Assembly: GCA_031213475.1 (NCBI GenBank)
Contig: JARUPZ010000035.1
Location: 4,764,953-4,828,952 of the forward strand
Reading direction: 5' to 3'
Length of the DNA stretch: 64,000 bases
Source of the DNA: Nereocystis luetkeana
Lineage: Eukaryota; Sar; Phaeophyceae; Laminariales; Laminariaceae
Shown here in pieces: positions 10,479 through 23,500 of this stretch (its first letter is position 1; each line of letters begins with the position of its first letter). The position numbers were made by a program, and so were the translations under genes. The notes under the pieces are model-generated. The model had not been told where the DNA came from and did not search any database. It saw only the letters and a list, made by a program, of their open reading frames with translations.

Positions 10479-12839
10479 ATTCACGCATTGTTAGTTGTTG
10501 GTACAGTAGTAGTAGGAGGAGGATTTTGCGACGAGCTGGAAGGCGTTATGTACCCGCATGGGACAAGATTAGCCGGTGTTACTGCCGATTTTTTCAATGA
10601 CCCGATGTTGCTACGTGTGTGGCGTCATGATTTGGGCCGCATCCTACGCCTTATTGGTGTTTATATGTTGCTACTACTTGTATGGCTTCGCGGGAAGTAT
10701 GTCTCAGTGTGGCGATCGAGACAATATTTCTCGATGATGACGAGGGCAGGATGGGAGTGGGGGGAAAGTGATGGGGTGAGGATGGCGGAGATGGTGGGGG
10801 TGTTGATTTTTGTGATATGACGCTTCTCTGCCCGGTTGCGGTGTGGTGTGGGTGTCGCGCTGGAGTCTTCTTGGTTCCTTAAAAGAGTAAAATGCGCGTC
10901 AGTTCTCACCCCGTTGCCCGCAGCTTTCCGTTGGCATTCCAACGTTTTCCTTCTATCATACCATATACGGTGATGACGCATGGTGCTGTTGTACAGTTGT
11001 TGCCGTTGTTTGGCCTTGTGCTCGTATGTTGGGCGTGTCAAAGCGTGTGCTGTAATCATACCGGTGTTCCGAATCCGTACGATGTTCACTATTGATATGA
11101 TACTAATGTTAATATTAATAGCTAGAATATGTACCTTCCGCCGAGATGGTGTGATGTCTCCAGAATCACCAAGATGCATACCCGTAGCTAAGGAGAACAT
11201 CTGGGTTCCTGGTCGCCCGCATAATGCGAACCTCCAGCTTCGATGCCCGCATGAGGCGAACCTCCTGCTTCGATTCCACTTACTTCCAGCAGTATTTGGG
11301 GTACCTGGTACTGTTTGGTGGTGTACTGCCGTTACATCGCAACTGAGTTTTTTGCAGTCAAGCCACAAACAGGGGCCAGTCCAGCTGCGCTCGGCAAATA
11401 AGCACAGCCGTATTATACAGGTGGCAGCAGGCAGGCAGCTTAAGAGGTACACCCTGGTGCTGTATACACGTGGTGTATGGGTGATAGGTGCTACGTAGCA
11501 GCAAATAAAAAGCTTGATACATACTCGCAGCAAGACATACATGGGTACATGGCGTAATTTTACTTGCAAAACCACCCTGTCTGTACCGTAGTTTGTAGAC
11601 GTCCGGTCGCCCCGGTGGTCTATCAGAGTAGTAGTACTTTAATACCTGGTAGTGGTTAGCCTCCTACGCTACTGGATACGCGTACTATTAATAGCGTTGA
11701 TTTAGAGTGTTCAATCGTCCGCGTGGAGTGTTCCGTCTCGAATGACCGCACCAACTTCTAGTAACTACTACTGCCGACCGTGCCTACGCAGCGTGGGTAA
11801 AGGTCGATCTTAACGAGGGGTGTTTTTCAGTTTTTTCAGTATTTTCCCGAAGTTTCTGAAACTTGAAGTACTGAAAACACCTGGGAAACACCCTTCGTCT
11901 AAGGGCCCATCTTGTGAAGGACTTATTTTTTCAGTTTGATTTTATTGCTTTTTTCTAATTCAATTTGCATCTGGTCGGCCGAAGAGTGAATCACCAAGCC
12001 GGCATTCTCAAGGCAAATTAAAAAAAAAGGAGTGAAAAGTATTTTGGGACTTTTTTCGTGTGATTTTTTTTTAATTTCAATTTGGAATTTGGGAGTTGGT
12101 CAGCTTTGATGTAGCATGTATGTTCATGATGGGTTAGCACCCTCAGTGGAGTCTTGGTTGATTATTGGCTGTTTCGGTGACCACGATCGAGGCGATACAA
12201 AACGCCAACCTCAACGAGAGGCGACCGGAGCAATAGCCGCGCCCACGTCCACAGACCATAGCACATCGTACCCCGGCAGTGGCGCCTAAAAAAAAAGCAT
12301 GGCGGCCGCAAGCCCATTTTTCCGGCCTGCTCGATCGGCCAACCGTCACGAAAGCCGAGCAAACGAGCAAAAAAACAGAGGATTCGCTCCAGACCCCGAT
12401 AGCTGCATCACTGTTGCTGTTCCGCACGTACGTGGCGCTTGAGGGCTCCCTCCGCCCACCCAAGACACCCTGAGAGTGATAGCTTCCTACTATCCTGCGC
12501 CACCAAAAAGAAAAAGAGGCTGGCGGCGCGCACGCGACAGCGCAAACCTCCGCTCTCGTCTACGCTCGTCGCTGTGTGTCGGCTGGGCGTTCTGTGACGC
12601 GGTGCGTTATTCCACATTGTTCCGAATTCCTGTTTGTTTGACGATTAAGGGTCTGTTTTTGAGTTTTTTTTGAGTTTTTTCCCGAAATTTCGGTATTATT
12701 AAACTGTTTTTTTTTCAGTACCTTCCCGAAATTTCGGTATCGTTGAAAATGTGTTTTAGTTTTTTTTCAGTATTTTCCCGAAACTTGGGAAAAACTAAAC
12801 ACACAGTCCTCGTTAAGATCGCACACCCTAAAAAGGCTC

Positions 12840-13074
12840 ATTCTTATCGGAGAGCGTTTTTTCCCGTAGTTTCCGAAGTTTGGAAATAATCGGAGATATG
12901 TATCAGTGTACGGATGCGTTCTGTCACTATTCGTGAAATTCTCCAGAAGCAAAAAAATCAAGGTCGTTAAATTTCACACATACATTTGGAAAAAAAAAAC
13001 AGGAAAAAATGGAAGGTCAACAAATTGCGCGAAAAGCCCTGGAAAAATTGGGGAAAAAAATCTCCGATAAGAAT
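12840..13074. mobile_element. MITE family 3 copy
   Basis: About 235 bp, starting ATTCTTATCGGAGAG and ending in the complement (TCTCCGATAAGAATT). It is clearly homologous end to end with the copy at 61284-61512, and has no coding capacity. Confidence 0.75.
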
Positions 13075-13140
13075 TGACCATATTACGCCGTTTCCCGATA
13101 GGACACAAATAATATTTTTTACGAAATCAAACTAAAATTC

Positions 13141-13395
13141 ATTTTTTTTCAACATCACTTTTACTTTCCAGTCTACACAACTCGTATTAATAGGAGGTTT
13201 TACCCTCGGCGATCCCCTGGACAAGCCGTGGTCATAGGTGTCGTCCCTTCTTCCCCCCGGTACGTGCCTTTATTTTTTTGTCTCGCATAGGGTTCAGCAT
13301 TCCCACTGCTCGTCGATTTTCATCCAACGTAGCCAACTCACGCTCTCGTGCTTTCCGCTAATGATTTTTTTTATGCAAGAAAAAGCCCCTACACG
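13141..13395 (-). repeat. SINE-like body, headless copy
   Basis: Closely matches 62985-63221, including GGTTCAGCATTCCCACTGCT and ATGCAAGAAAAAGCCCCTAC. Similarity stops exactly where the other copy continues into its tRNA-like head, so this is a 5'-truncated copy when read on the minus strand. The A/T-rich tail is at 13141. Confidence 0.7.
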
Positions 13396-14159
13396 GAAAT
13401 AAAAATAACACTTCCAAATAACGAAATTTATTTAGTGTTCCGGGCCCCAAGATCGACCCTGAAGCCCAATTCGACGCGAGTCGACTAGGTACTTTAAGTG
13501 CTCTATACCCTTCTTGCGATGAAAATGTCCCCGAAAAAGGCACGATCAGTGGATGAGGGGGGGGGGAGAAAAGCCTGCTACGTGGCCTCGGATCTGAGCT
13601 ACGACTATTAACAGGGAGGGATGAAGCTGGAGAAAGAAGGTCCGAAGATAATATGTCATCCGACGTGGGGAGTGTGGAGACCGAGATCTACCTCCGATTT
13701 TCGGTCGGGAAAGCAAGTATGCTACGAGTACTGCTGTAAACTGTGTGTAAACTGTTGTGAACCTTTAGGCACAACCGTCCAACCTTTCATGACATTGTGT
13801 GGTCTGTCGTCTCTCATAATCCTTGGCGACTGTCGACAAACCGACCGGCCAACCACACCCAATCAGTGTGGAGTGCTGAGTGCTGCTGATGCCGACGGGT
13901 AAAATGTATCTATCTGTATCTACGTATCAACGATAAATCTGCGAACCGTAACATCGAAATTCATGAAACCGCCAAAAAACAAACGAAACGGCCGAATTGA
14001 AATATTTTCTCTCTTTCCCAGACGCATATCGAGGAACGAGGAATCCCCCCGCTTCCTGCTTCACGTTCACGTCTCTGCGGCGCGCTCCCGTGCTCTTATA
14101 CGAGTACTCGTATCATAGTTTAAAGTGAAGAACCGAATTGCTCCATTGGCTGGTCCGCA

Positions 14160-14315
14160 ATGGCTTTCTTCGGTCTAACCGCCCTAGGCCCGCAGAACTC
14201 CTTCGAAGTCTGCCTCCTTGATTTTAGCTACCTCGACGTGTTTACGGCTGGTGACATCCAGAAAGCGTTCGACATTGTCGACCACGAGAGACGGGGCTAT
14301 TTGAATACTGGACAG
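14160..14315 (+). CDS. EF-hand-like gene exon 1
   Basis: Fifty-two codons from MAFFGLTALG to RGYLNTGQ; contains the first part of the EF-hand helix-loop. Donor CAG|GTGGGT, phase 0. Confidence 0.75.
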
Positions 14316-17300
14316 GTGGGTTCTACTCATAGCGTAAAGTGTGCGGAATACCAGGTATAGGGGCGCCGTCAATTGCGTGCGCTTGTCTACCCGATAGCCG
14401 CATGCGTGTTGCCTTTCGATACTTCGCCTGTGGGCTGGTATTCCTCGCTGAGAGGTGTACTGTTTTCGGAGGGACGCCCCGTTTCATGAAGCGAAGAATA
14501 TACGTGCGCAAGCAGAGCAAAATAGGATAGACGAGCGCCTTGCTTTGATATCCGTGACTGTTGTGCATAGTGACATGGTGGCTTAATAATGGCTTTATGA
14601 TACAGGTAGAACACCTCACGTCCGAGTACTTGAAGCTCTGACGTATCCTCAGCACCATTTTGTGTCAGCAAAATACCTGGTACCCAACATCCAACCCTCT
14701 CCCCCTACGTGTACAAGTTCATTGGACGAACACTCACCCACTCACTCATATCCTTTCTATACCCGTCGTAGGCACAAGAAGCACGTGAGGTGTACGTAAA
14801 CGCCGTTGCAGTACTCGTACCAATACACTCATGTGTCCCATCGAATACCCAGAAACCCAACTTGTCCTCTCCCTCTACTCATACTCATAGTTTTGTGATC
14901 AGCTGCTGTACTACTGACAGTGCTACCTGGTGCTGTGGGGTACGTGATAGTCGTGATAGTTGTAATGAAGCGAGCACACACGCATACGATCACGCCAATT
15001 GTATCTTGGAGCTCAGGTCGATTTATTGCTTGGCTCTCCATCGCTTGGGCATGATATAAGGAACCTTCAGATAACTATACTGTAGTTGACTTGACGTCGA
15101 CCGCTGTCGTTTGCCTGTTTCATACCTGGTACCTGGTAATAATGATATGACCGTATTTATACTGTTTTCAACAACACAGGTTGAAGGTTTCCTTACCCAG
15201 TTGTACCACGGGAAGCCCAAGGCTTGCGACCTCGCAAGATTTCTAGGTAGAATGAAGGAGGAGGGGGAGGAGCAGGATAATGCCCGGTTCAGTTTGGACG
15301 ACATTCGATCTACAATGGACCGGCTTCAGAAGGAGGTGATATCAACGTGTCGATGTGTCGATACTGTACGTACATCCTCGTCTCAGTAGGTCGTCTGAAG
15401 AGCGTTTCACGTATCGGGTATAGCTTGCAAATCCACCAGCTGGTGTCGTCAACTACTACAGCAGTATATTTTACAGTGGATTTCATCGGAGGGGTATCGT
15501 ACTTCTTACCAGGTATGACGGTATAAGTTTGAAATCGTTTTTTTACAGAAGCCATTCTGGGTGTAGGCAGGGAAGTGCGGTCTCTGTCGCGTGTGGTGCT
15601 CGTCTCTTTTAAAACGCGGCGGCAAGCGTAGGAGTGTGTCTTCGACAACTTGTCTTCGACATGTCTGCCCAGCGTGATATTGTGAGACATATTCGAGATA
15701 CATTCAAAGCACTAACCGTTGGCCGGCCGTGCTCAACATCCGCCCACAGCCAAACCATACTCGACAATCAGGGCTCTGTTCGTCGCAAGGATCTGCTCGT
15801 ATCAACAGTCAGTCGTAGCCAGGCAAGGTTGTTTCAGTTGATTTTCGGAGTCGCTCTGACCGCAAATGTAAGGACCGTTTGATCGTGCTCAAGATAGGAT
15901 AGCTAGCGCTAGGAACTCGTGCAGCAGGATTTTTGGAACAGTCGTCTCGTCAGCTTGTGTGTGCGTAGGTGTGTATGGCAGACGGTACACGTTCTGGTTA
16001 ATATAAAGTTATGGTAACTTGATCGAAGCTGCGGAATATTTATCACAGGGAAAAAAGGGCTGCGGGCATCTCGAAAGGGGACCCTTTTTGTTTGTCACCG
16101 CCAAAATTAGAACCTCCCATTCGCTCGTAATTACTGCTGTGCGCAAATTGTCCTCACATCTGCGGACGGAATGATATTGGTCTTCCGCTGGGTGTCGTGT
16201 GGTATGCGACTGCTGTTGCTGTTTTTTTTGTTTGCTGATGCTTGCGATGTTTGCTGCACCCAGGTTGAAGAGGAAACAAACAAAACTATGTATCAACGCG
16301 GATCGGGTTCAGACTTCAACTCCAATAAACTATTCCGGGAAACAGTGAGTGGACAAGGCAGCCGTATATCCTACACGATTGGTTTCTTGTTGGTGTTAGG
16401 ATGGTTGTCTCCCGCAGTTGACCACAGCACCCCGACAGTTTCACTGTACTTCTCGCCAACGCCTGCGAGTACAGTTCAAAACGCTCCGATATTTTGATGT
16501 GTTGAGCGTTTAGTCTGGATGGTTGTACCTGCAGTACAGGTAGCTGGTCGAAGCGCGCCGCGACACGTTGCGCCGTGGTGTCGTACCAACGACCACAGTA
16601 CATCGAAAGGCGGATGAATGCTTCAGGTATCACCCTGCTTGCTCACCAACAACAACTTCAAAACGCTCATACCAGAGGGGCATCTTTGAGAGAACGCCCT
16701 GCTTTCTCACCAAGGACTATGTACATCAAAACGTTAATACACGTTAGCGTATTTCCCGCGAAGACCGGCCTATAAATGTCCAGGATTGCAGTAGGACTAC
16801 TTTATATACTCACAGCTAAAGGATGGCGTGTTGCCTGAAAAGTTTGGTCGGGTGCAGCAACGAAAAGCTCATCACCATCGCAAACTAAGGATGCCGTACG
16901 AGGGTAGTGATCCACAGACGGGCGGGTCCCCTCGCCTTGAGAAAGAGTCAACGACGAAACCCGCCTTAAGTCAGATAGCTTGCAGCAAGAGGAAGAGGTT
17001 TCGTGCTCGAAGTAGGCACGGTGGAAGCTATTAACTTATCAGTTAATTCGTGTATAATCGGGTATGGGACGGCGTTGAGGGGTTTCACCTTGTAGGTGAC
17101 CTACAGCACTTACAGGATACTACTTGGAAGAGCATTTTACCGCGTTTCGTCTTGTGGTCAAGGCGGGAGAGAGAAGAGAGAGGTCGCCCTTTTGTGCACT
17201 CGCACAAACGCGCTGTAGATCTCTTTTTTGAGACCCATCGCGAGGTCCCCGGCGCTGTTGTCGGGCCTCAGCCAAACCAGCTCAAATTGTTGGTTTGGGG

Positions 17301-18977
17301 TATTTTTTCAATGACAGCCTGCAGCCTGCAGATAGTGGGGTTTCTTCGGTATTGATCGCATACCGGAGCAGGTCCGGCATTGGTGACGTTATCGAACATA
17401 GCGTTGAAAAAATTTGAAGAGTCTCCAACCGTGTGAAAATGCCGGTGGGTGATACTTGGAGCTGATGGGGTTATACACCGAAGTACAGTAGTACAACAGT
17501 AGTAGTGCCTGGGTGCGCCGAGGGCAACCGTACCGAACTATGGAGAACCCCGAGCATCGAACCCCGAACCCCGAATCCCTTCGATGGAATACTCCCCAAT
17601 CGCTGATCGATCGTGGAAATCCCAAAACTGAGAAGCAAGACTTAATGAGGTTGAAACTGGGCCAAGGAAAAGGTTGGTTGATGCAAAATAGAGAGGGGCG
17701 AGAGGCGTTGGGTGCTAGGTGATTGGTTGGGAAATTGCCGTACCCCATGTTAGGTTGGAAAACCCCCCTTTTCTCGATCGATTCACGATGTCTGTCGAAT
17801 CAATTAGCCTCGTCTTCACGGTTCTTCCCGTCCTGACTGCGATACCCTATGAAGTACTGCTAGGGGTGCGAGTAAGCCGACTTTACGCCGCCGACGGGCT
17901 ATCAATTGGCTAGGTATGTGTTGCAGCTAGCTCCTTGCAGCAACTCGCGGATATCTAGTCGTTTTTGTATCTGACGGGCGCGTGCGTTTTTGGTCACCAC
18001 CTCTTTTCTATCGACCAAGACTACAAAGCCAGTCGACCGTCTTACCGTACTTCGCCAGTCGGCTAATGACTAGCCCACCTAGTCCAGCCAGCTCACAGCC
18101 GTGATAAAGCCAGGACCAGAGTCAAGCCAACTGCGCTAGCCAACTATCAACTATTCGCCAAAGCCAGCCAACTGACAACTCATAATCTTCAATTCAACTC
18201 AACCAACAACTAGTTGTCAATTTCAGCCAAGTCAGACCTATTCGCCAATTCCAGCCGACAAACAACTCTTCGCCAACTCCAACCAACTCTTAACTGCTTT
18301 TCGTCAATTCCGCTAATCTCACAGCCCTGCCTACTGCACACCGCATCTGTCGCATATCTTCATAAGGTCCGGCGTCACGAGTTCATCCCGAGAGGACCGC
18401 GAGAGCGCTACTCCGGAACGGTAACAGCCGCCCACGAGCAAGGGTGGCAAGATCAGTTGGAGGCTAACCGGCAGGTGAGATTGACTTGCGCCGAGGACAC
18501 CTCGCTGACCGTATTCTGCGTGCGGTACCTCTGTGACAGCAACCGGCGCGCCAGCTAAAGAAACCCTCACTGCCTGCCCAACGACGGGTCTCAGCTACGT
18601 CAATCAGTGCGGAATCCAGACTGAAGCGCGAGCATCCAACTGAAATGTGGGAACCCTAAAACAACACGCAAATTGTCGGAAAGCCTATCGCCATGAAACA
18701 CCCGTCCGTCCGCAAATACCTCAAAGCCACCAGGAAATGCCCGTTTCGATCTCGACATCTCGATTAAAAATGTCCGTAATGATCTTAACGCCTCGGCGAA
18801 ACGTCTATAATGGTATTAACACCGCGATGAAATGTCCGAAACGATCAGAAAGCCGCGATGAAGTATATACTCGAGTACGTCAACCCCACGACATGATGCC
18901 AGGTGGTCCACGGGAAGAAGAGCTGCGCGGAGACAGTATATGCGTCCGAACTGGTCAAGAGCGGAGTTTACTTTTGA
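14160..18977 (+). CDS. Small EF-hand-like, possibly ciliary protein, five exons
   Basis: Exons 14160-14315, 15180-15335, 16264-16344, 18367-18474 and 18903-18977 join in phase 0 throughout (donors GTGGGT, GTGATA, GTGAGT, GTGAGA) into 191 residues. The N terminus MAFFGLTALGPQNSF is followed by a degenerate EF-hand (AFDIVDHERRGYLNTGQVEG; loop position 12 is Gln, not Glu, so calcium binding is doubtful). A second helical block follows (DNARFSLDDIRSTMDRLQKE), then MYQRGSGSDFNSNKLFRET, HEFIPRGPRERYSGTVTAAH and a C terminus YASELVKSGVYF. Short conserved-looking motifs with R-E-R-Y and G-W resemble small axonemal microtubule-binding proteins, but I do not recognise the exact family. It converges on the dynein gene. 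The exon chain is inferred from matching phase, splice sites and protein-like composition. Confidence 0.7.
15180..15335 (+). CDS. EF-hand-like gene exon 2
   Basis: Fifty-two codons, VEGFLTQLYHGKPKACDLAR...MDRLQKE. It completes the exiting EF helix and adds a charged helical block. Acceptor AACACAG, donor GAG|GTGATA. Confidence 0.75.
16264..16344 (+). CDS. EF-hand-like gene exon 3
   Basis: Twenty-seven codons, VEEETNKTMYQRGSGSDFNS to NKLFRET. Acceptor TGCACCCAG, donor ACA|GTGAGT. Phase 0 at both ends; compositionally protein-like but short. Confidence 0.65.
17950..18330. repeat. Degenerate GCCAACTA/GTCAAC tandem repeat
   Basis: About 30-35-bp imperfect units containing AGCCAACTA, CTTCGCCA and GTCAA words. 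The same repeat type occurs at 3985-4010, 5030-5115 (inverted) and 33900-34770. Confidence 0.6.
18367..18474 (+). CDS. EF-hand-like gene exon 4
   Basis: Thirty-six codons, VRRHEFIPRGPRERYSGTVT then AAHEQGWQDQLEANRQ. The acceptor CTTCATAAG is weak; the donor CAG|GTGAGA is strong. The P-R-G-P-R-E-R-Y segment is the most motif-like part of the protein. Confidence 0.72.
18903..18977 (+). CDS. EF-hand-like gene exon 5 (terminal)
   Basis: Twenty-four codons plus stop: VVHGKKSCAETVYASELVKS then GVYF and TGA. Acceptor ATGCCAG. The conserved-looking Y-A-S-E-L-V-K-S-G-V-Y-F terminus supports a real protein end. Confidence 0.7.
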   Translation: MVHGKKSCAETVYASELVKSGVYF

Positions 18978-20391
18978 AGTACACTGTGCCCGAAGAGCGC
19001 TCTGGTTCAGCACATCTAGAGGGGCGCCACACTTTTTTAGCGCTCATATTTTCCACAACGGGGAAAAAATCGTTGCCAGAGCCGAACAGGGTGTTTCTGG
19101 AAATGTCTTGTCAACGTAGCGCGTTCCGAGATTATTTTGTTCATTTTTTTTGGCACCCTCTGCGTTGTCAAGATAAACGAGCGCCTTCTGTACATACTGT
19201 AGAAACGATCGCACCTCTGTGCGAAACGAAAGCGCTCTACTTGAAGCAGTCTACTGTAAGACATGCGATAGTATAGGGAGTACGGCGAGATACTTGGCGT
19301 TTTTTTGTCGACCGTGACTGGGGGGGGGCTCCTGCCGCTGTTGCCGAAATGTTTGTTTGTCCTGCGCGGAATACCTTGTAGCACAGCAGGTGTTTGGGAG
19401 GCAAGCTGAAATTATCAGAGCGGCAGGAATATCTTGCAGTTTATTTACAATTGCGTGCTAGCCAATCGTGTTGCAGACTGTTGGCACTGGCCGTTACGCG
19501 GACAGTTCAGAGCGCAGTGGGGTGAGATCCCCACGTAGTTTTTTCTTTTTAGGTGGCTATTGTGCTGATAAGCACACCGCCTTCTTTTCGTCGAGTCAAT
19601 GATGACAAGAGCCTCGTGGTAACGACGCAGAACATCGAGGTGGAGGCTGATTTACATCATCGATGTTTCTCCTTTATGTCGTGCTGCTGGAGGTATCCAG
19701 AGCAAACACGAATATCTATACACACACGGCCAAAGCTCACGGTACTGTACCATTCCCCGCCTGCCTCGCTGGTCAAACTTACTGCTTGCTGTACCTGACA
19801 TTTCTATTTTGTGACCAATATCTGCATGAAACCCTACTGCCGATGAAATGTCACTGGAATACGTCTCGTCTAGTGGCGAACGCCTCGCTGGCTGCGTGAA
19901 ACCCTCCTACTCCCGACGAATGCTGCCGGACCGCATCCCATCTGGTGACCGCTGAAATCAAGCTCGTCACACCGCAAAACACCAAAGGTACCAAACCTTG
20001 AGCTGGAAAACAAGTCACAGGTCATTAGAACCGGAGCCAATTACGGATAACGCGAAAGGTAAAGAAAAAGAGGAGTCATCAAACCCAGGGAGCGAGGTAG
20101 ATAGTCCTGCTCTTTCCAATCAGCTATTCCCGCACGACACCCTATATACACAACAAGCACTGCCCATCATGCTATCTGGAGTCTGGAATCTGGAAACTCG
20201 CAGACCTGCCCCTCTGTAGACGGCGAGGTTATCAAGAGCTTAATTTATCTGTCCATGCCAGTTCAGTACACATGCACCCGAAGTATAAGGGTTTCACAAG
20301 GGTTTCGTGGACAAAAATCTCGCATAGGTCGTTTTAAAAATCGATCTAGATTCCAGACTGCAGATCCAGAACTCTGAAGCGGGCTCAACGC
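18978..20391. other. Intergenic region between convergent EF-hand-like and dynein genes
   Basis: About 1.4 kb with the two 3' ends facing each other. I see no additional exon I can defend. An open segment at 19553-19660 (VAIVLISTPPSFRRVNDDKS) follows a good acceptor-like TTTTTAG but does not read like the neighbouring protein. Polyadenylation signals were not identified. Confidence 0.6.
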
Positions 20392-20559
20392 CTAATACTT
20401 GAGACTACTGAAGGCCGCCACCCCCGCCTTTACCCAAGTCTCCTGGTCTGAGCTGCCAGCGTTGTTGATGAAGTCGGCGCGGTTGGAGGGCAAGTCTATC
20501 CACATCACGAAGTTCGTTGAGTGTCCGGTGGTGGACAGGGTGCCTCTTCTTGACAAAAC
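20392..20559 (-). CDS. DNAH1: Dynein exon 36, C terminus
   Basis: Fifty-five codons plus [23 protein letters not shown] then [20 protein letters not shown] and [26 protein letters not shown] is the invariant dynein C-terminal signature. An unusual insert ([13 protein letters not shown]) lies between IDLPS and the WVKAGVA that replaces WIKRGVA. The acceptor GCTGAAG is weak. Confidence 0.96.
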   Translation of the reverse strand, partial: VLSRRGTLSTTGHSTNFVMWIDLPSNRADFINNAGSSDQETWVKAGVAAFSSLKY

Positions 20560-23500
20560 CTTCAGCGAAAAGAGAGAAAAAAAAAAAGTGCACGGATGAG
20601 TAGCATGCTTCCAGATCAGAAGGGAAATCGGCGCACCGTGTGAACTTAGGGTAGCTATCGGTCTTATGCTATTACTATAATAGTGGTACCGTTCTACTGT
20701 AAACGGCGTTCTTTCATGCAAACAACGGGGGGACAACATGCGCCAAAACTTCGAGAACAAGCCGCTGGCAATGCACTAGTTGTGCAAAGTATCATACAGT
20801 ATCATATCAATCGGAAACAAATATGGCGCGTGAGCATGGGGGGATACCTGTTCTTTTGACGGTAGTCCGTCGTGGGTTGTAACTACTATGTATTGCTATG
20901 GCCTATATATCGTAAATGTATACTTCGAAGCATGTACATATGTGTGCAGAAGAAGCACGCTAACCGATCGATCCCCTGTCCCCGTCCCTCCTAGGCACTT
21001 CGAACCTCCTCACGCCTGTCCCGCCTGTCACATTTGTCTTACCTTGTAGACCGGGCACCGGTACACCCCTTTGTCCGGGTTTTTTCGATGTTGCTCGGGG
21101 TCGAGATGGAGCACGGGCAGCGGCGTGTAGAGCTGCTTCGGCCTCGAATCGTTCAGGGAACCTTGTTCCGAGTCCCACCTTGCGCCTTCCAGGAACAGTC
21201 CTCGGATGTATGCGCCGTCCTGGACGGGGCAAGGTTCGGCAGGGGTGAAGTGGTCTATATGGATATACTGTAGGTATTCCTCGGTGAAGCAGGTAGGTTT
21301 GCATAATGCTGTGTGCGCATAGCTGCAGCCGTCGTTGGCTGCCGGGTAGTTCTGGTGGCTTGCCCACCCTCCGTGGGACGTCTTTTGCTACGCTGAAATG
21401 TTGCTACGCTAAACCGTTGTTACGTTAAAATTTTGCCACGCCGAAAATTTGTTACGCGAAAACAAAACCATCTTACTCTTGCTGCCCAATATCAGCCTAG
21501 GCTCTACGGTACATATTTTGACTTCATCACCGAGCTGTAGTCCGCCGGGTGCAATCTAGTCCACCATTGCCACCTACAGCTGCGGACGAGCGTGATGAAA
21601 CGAAATAAGTAAGAGTGCAACGTACAGGGTCGTTTCTATCCGGAAATGTTTATGGGTGATCAGCGCTGAAGCTCATGCTGCACATTGTCCGATGGCGAAC
21701 ACAATACTCTAAATAATCAGACAAGGTTGTCCCCTTCGAAGGCATTCGGATGTGGGGGTAACGCAAGGTAAACTCCGATGACGTCTCGTGCCGCCGGAAA
21801 AAACGAACGACCCACCAGCTCTTGAATTTTTTTGAAGTCTGTGCAGCTATACAGCCCAAAAACCGAATGAGCATAACGACTAGTGAAAGGAATTCGGTAA
21901 ACACATGTACTATCGCAGCGTAACACCTAGTGCAATTCAATCTACCGTTTCCACCTAATGCATGCTCACAGCTGTGGCCGAAGGCGAGGATAAATACAGT
22001 AGTAGAAGAGAAAAATAGAGGATCCTTTACCCCTGGACGGCCCTTTCTATGCAATAAGATGCGAGTCTACGATGGAAAAAGGGACTGAAGTGTTCTCTTG
22101 CGATTAATACGTAAGACACACACCATAGTGGAGAGAGGGGGATAACAGCCTGCTCTATGTGCGACCCCGGATCCGAGTTCCGCCTAGGAAGGGTGTGTGC
22201 GCAAAGATAGATAATGGGATGGGAAAGCAACAATGCCCAGAAGGGAGCCTAGGCAGCAGCCTTAACCCTTTCGTGACTGAACAAAACATCTCCGACGCAC
22301 GGCCCTAAAAACATGAAACCGCCAGCATCGAGCACATCAATCTGCCCCCTTCCCCCCACTCCGGAAGTGATCCCACACTAATTGCAAGTGATTAGTCTCC
22401 ACAAACGTGCGTGCCACAAAAAGGTACGAGTTATCTACGACCCATTGTCGCTGATAGACCCAACCCCTGCCGTGTTGTACTATACTACAGTCCGAAAACC
22501 CACTTAATGCATTTGGGAGGAGAGAGTAGAGGAGGGACAGTATACTGCTGCAATCCAGCATACTGATTGATTTTGACGACAGCATAGTCGTTACTGATAG
22601 ATCTAATCCCTGCCGTAGTCAAATGTTGTAATGCAACTGATGCTCCCCATGTGCAGCACAACGTGTTTTCCAAGTATTACGGCATATAGGCCATAGTATT
22701 ACATAGTAATACATAGTTATACATAGTATTAGATAACAATCAGAGCCCACGATGGAACCAACAACCAGGTGTCCGCCTACTGTACCATATTCGGTTCTGA
22801 TTACTATGGTTGATATGATATGTTACACCGCAATAATAATAGTGGTTTAGTATGAGTGCATCATTCTCCTATACCCTCGCCCGGCAATGTAGCGCGTTCC
22901 TTTGACGATAAGACCTTGCGCGCAACTCACAAAAAACAGGCGCTGTGCATTTTATGAGTGCGTTTTTGAGTGCAATCGGCGAGTGAAAATAAAAGCAAAA
23001 TGCTATGACTATAATAGTTTCACCTGTGGTCGCTGGACAAGCTCTTCCCACGGCGTTTGTACGACGATAAAGTTGAACTGCACGGTGTCGATGGCAAACT
23101 TCATGCGCCGGGCAAAGTTCTGCAGCGTTCCTGTCAAGAAAGCCTTTTTCGGACCGACGCGAGTCGACGACAGGTCACAACAGCAGAGACGACACCAAAA
23201 ACGTAAATTCACAACATCAGCGAAGCACGCGGACGGGCGGAGCTGTAGTATTCGCGAGAGGGGCGTTTATTTCAGTGGAGCGACTTCTCTATGCGACCAG
23301 GTGCCGCGTTGATTGCTATCGAAACAACGCTGGGGTACGAGTAGCACCCCTGGGTGAGAGTCTCCAGCTGATCACAGAAGAGAAGCCTCACCAATCTCAA
23401 ACCGTGTACGAGATAAAGCGACGACGAAAGGTAACCGGGGCAAAGTTCAAAGGCCAACGAATCGTGCGGGCAGCTGGAACTGCAGTATCTGCGTCGAAAC

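Larger units (their letters stand above)
10479..14159. other. Intergenic region between DUF1764 and EF-hand-like genes
   Basis: No supported gene. Contents: an A/T-rich area at 11820-12790 with repeated CCCGAAATTTCGG-type palindromes, a family-3 inverted-repeat element (12840-13074) and a SINE-like body (13141-13395). A 304-codon minus-strand frame (11575-10661) has no protein-like features. Confidence 0.6.

Noticed and set aside
10661-11575. 304-codon minus-strand ORF
   Set aside because: No domain, odd composition (runs such as NINISIISIVNIV), no splice or neighbour support; it is partly antisense to intergenic low-complexity sequence.
19553-19798. Extra exon of the EF-hand-like gene
   Set aside because: Good acceptor-like sequence, but the exon at 18903-18977 already ends the protein with a natural-looking terminus and stop.
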